Below, in pieces: positions 61,807-64,000 of a DNA stretch of 64,000 nt. How positions within the stretch are numbered: position 1 is the stretch's first letter; every line of letters begins with the position of its first letter. The stretch is from Antedon bifida. Taxonomy: Eukaryota > Echinodermata > Crinoidea > Comatulida > Antedonidae. The stretch lies in contig OY727094.1 of assembly GCA_963402885.1 (NCBI GenBank), positions 4,776,501 to 4,840,500 on the forward strand, written 5' to 3'. A program made the position numbers and the translations under genes. A model generated the notes under the pieces. The model was not told where the DNA came from, made no database searches, and saw nothing but the letters and a program-made list of their open reading frames with translations.

Positions 61807-63734
61807 TATTCCATTATAAAAAATTATGTGACATATTTTGAGACATCTACTTTAATTGAATACTAAGCAACAAACGCATGAATCACTATTCAAGTTTTTG
61901 AATATAATTATGTAACACAACAATGCAAATAATTTATGTGTTTTATTCAGCATCCTTTGTATAATACTGTAATGAATTAACTCACCAGAACTAGACATAT
62001 ATAATTATACAGTGCTATACAGTAGGTGAAATTTAATAAGAATATTATTAAAAGATGCTACAAATAGCCATTATCGATGTTATTGACAAATTTCTTGTTG
62101 TAAAATGTTATTCAATACTTCAATCATTTTCAAACAATGGGTTGTTTAATGTTGTTGTATTATGAAGGTATTGTCTTCTGGACGTTAGTGATGAATTTGA
62201 TTAGATTACATAGGCCAGGGTTATTAACCAGGGATGACAATAAGAGTATCCAGGGGCCAAATATTATCTGTTTATCAATTTTTATGAAGATTGATTCAAG
62301 ATTTTATGAGATGCATAAATTTAATTGGTAGATTATTTGGTAATAATAGCCAACCACTAAAAAATAATGTAATTAACAATAGATGTAAACCTGTTGTTCA
62401 TTGGAAATGCAATAGACACATCACAGCCTTGTAATTAAATAGCGAATAGTGGTTTGAAAAGATGCGGTAAAAACTATTACAATGACCCTCAACCGATTGG
62501 TTGAAAGAGCATCACATGACCATGTGTACATTTACTATTTTCAAACGTTGAGCATGTTGGAGAAAATAGTCCAAATTTGACATTAGAATAGTAGGCCTAC
62601 CTATTTGCCAATACATGAGTGAGACACCTGCCCTATAAATTTTGTACCCACACCAAAAACAAAACCTCAAATGATATCCCTACTATTTTAGGCAACTCTT
62701 ACCATTTAGGCATGATTTTTAATACAGAAAATTACATTTTTTATTTAAATTGTGTATGGAATTTGCTTTGTGGGATTGCAATAAAATAGCACAGTTGGTT
62801 GGCACTGTATACTGGTTAGAATTGACCTTTTGACCTTTACTGGATTTATCCTAAATTAAGATAAGGTATTGGTATTCCTTGGAACTAAGGCATTTGTAAG
62901 TTTGAATTTTGAAATTTGTTTGTTTTTAATTAACCACCATAAACAAAGTACTATTAACAATTAATTTTTTCAATTTGTTGGAAATTTTTGAACACTTATT
63001 TGCATGTTTGTTGTTCGAGGAATCAAGACGCATTTGATATTCATGAGTGGATTTGCGTGAATTTTCTTTGAATTTACAATCACTTAATGAACTTGGTTCA
63101 ATAAAATTCTGATATCTGTCATCACCTGAACTATAAATACCAAATGCTATCATAAAAATGATTTATTTATCGCAAAAAAATAAGAAGTTTGCTCTGCTTA
63201 GTAATGTGGTAGAAATGTAAACTTTGAATGATGAATTGTCTGTTCTCTGAATTATTACGTTGATGTCACTAAAATCTATTGCATGGAGAATTTGTAAATT
63301 CCCAAGTACACAGAAACTGGGACAAACGTTAGCGAACGAAACACATTTTAATTGCGTTGTGTATCGGATGTTTTTCTTCCATCGTTAACTCCATTTATGA
63401 ACGAAGTGTCGATAGTCTGCATTGGTGGCTAAAAAGAAGAAAAAAATGGCTATTTATTTTATTTGAATACAATTGAATGTTGATGAAGTCATATGAAACT
63501 GTTTACATATAATATATTATGTACCTTTCATATACAGTATCATATTCAATTCATAATTAATTTGATTTATGAAATTTGCCTTTCTTAAATTTAAAAAAGA
63601 CAATGTGAATAAAAAAAAAGAAACTTTTAAATATATTTAGGTAACTTTATTTGCAATTCCAATTCATTTATTCAACTCATAAATTCATTTAATTTTAAAT
63701 GAACACTTGTGGCCTGAAATGTTGCCTTCTTTGT

Positions 63735-63880
63735 CCAGTGATGTAGCCACAATAAATAAAATGGTCGCAAGAAAAGGGAACAATCTCTGTTAAGACATTG
63801 GGTTGTCAAATGCCTCTGTGAAAAAGTGGTCAGTTTGAAATCACAAACCGTACTGGTGGCCACGGCCCTGATTGTCACAG
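63735..63880 (+). repeat. Dispersed repeat shared with 26646-26770
   Basis: Contains GTCAAATGCCTCTGTGAAAA, AGTGGTCAGTTTGAAATC and CCGTACTGGTGGCCACGGCC, parallel to the ATPase intron 19 segment. Boundaries are uncertain. Confidence 0.65.
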
Positions 63881-64000
63881 AACAATATATATAAGGCACT
63901 AAATAAAAAAGAACATGCATCTAGTGCTAAAAAAATGTCAATATTAAAATTATAATGAGTAAAAAAAATACAGTACATTGTTATTACACCATATCATTCT

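Larger units (their letters stand above)
52736..64000. other. Calsyntenin intron 3 or beyond; no exon recognised
   Basis: No segment matching the rest of calsyntenin (second cadherin repeat, LG-like domain) was found on the plus strand, so the next exon is probably outside the window. The stretch holds transposon copies listed separately, a ~130-bp direct duplication at 58140-58410 (AAAATTGACATGATTTTACT twice), a box-B-like relic near 55449, and AT-rich filler. The open frame at 61139-61414 has no recognisable family. Confidence 0.5.

Overview
The window is nuclear DNA from an AT-rich, repeat-dense animal genome. Genes are split by GT-AG introns, intron and intergenic DNA is packed with small inverted-repeat transposons, and there are tRNA-derived SINEs, a solo LTR and a eukaryotic tRNA array. 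The gene set (P5B ATPase, LZIC, calsyntenin) is metazoan. The frequent palindrome TAGGCCTA and the repeat style suggest an invertebrate deuterostome, perhaps an echinoderm. That placement is inference only.

Layout. 1-4.3 kb: intergenic, with mobile-element pieces. 4.35-5.1 kb: 3' end of a non-LTR retrotransposon (minus strand). 5.2-9.95 kb (minus): a seven-exon integrase gene of the GINGER/KRBA2/GIN1 kind with an intact HHCC + DD35E core. It is followed by about nine tandem copies of a tiny exon, most of them 27 nt, in phase 1-1 and flanked by splice sites. 10.36-13.1 kb: a satellite of about 27 nested-hairpin units of ~93 bp, interrupted by a solo LTR with a 5-bp target duplication. 14.49-14.89 kb: a hAT-like non-autonomous element with a perfect 8-bp target duplication.

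15.6-31.64 kb (plus): a complete 28-coding-exon P5B-type ATPase gene (ATP13A2/3/4 group). The reading frame joins through all 28 exons to 1241 codons plus stop. 32.75-35.56 kb (minus, convergent): LZIC, six coding exons, with an apparent one-base frameshift in the last exon. 37.27-38.82 kb (minus): a tandem array of tRNA-Phe(GAA) genes, four intact and identical, the rest decaying. 39.83 kb to beyond the window (plus): the 5' part of a calsyntenin gene (signal-peptide exon, an 11.8-kb intron, then two cadherin-region exons). The remaining 11 kb is intron or intergenic DNA in which I found no further calsyntenin exon. A 2.44-kb PIF/Harbinger-like element lies in the large calsyntenin intron.

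The ATPase would act in late endosomes or lysosomes, LZIC in the cytosol or nucleus, and calsyntenin at neuronal and secretory membranes. They show no operon-like link and are simply neighbours. The most unusual feature is the mini-exon array behind the integrase gene. Next are the hairpin satellite with its datable solo LTR, and a MITE end that supplies the 5' splice site of ATPase exon 5.
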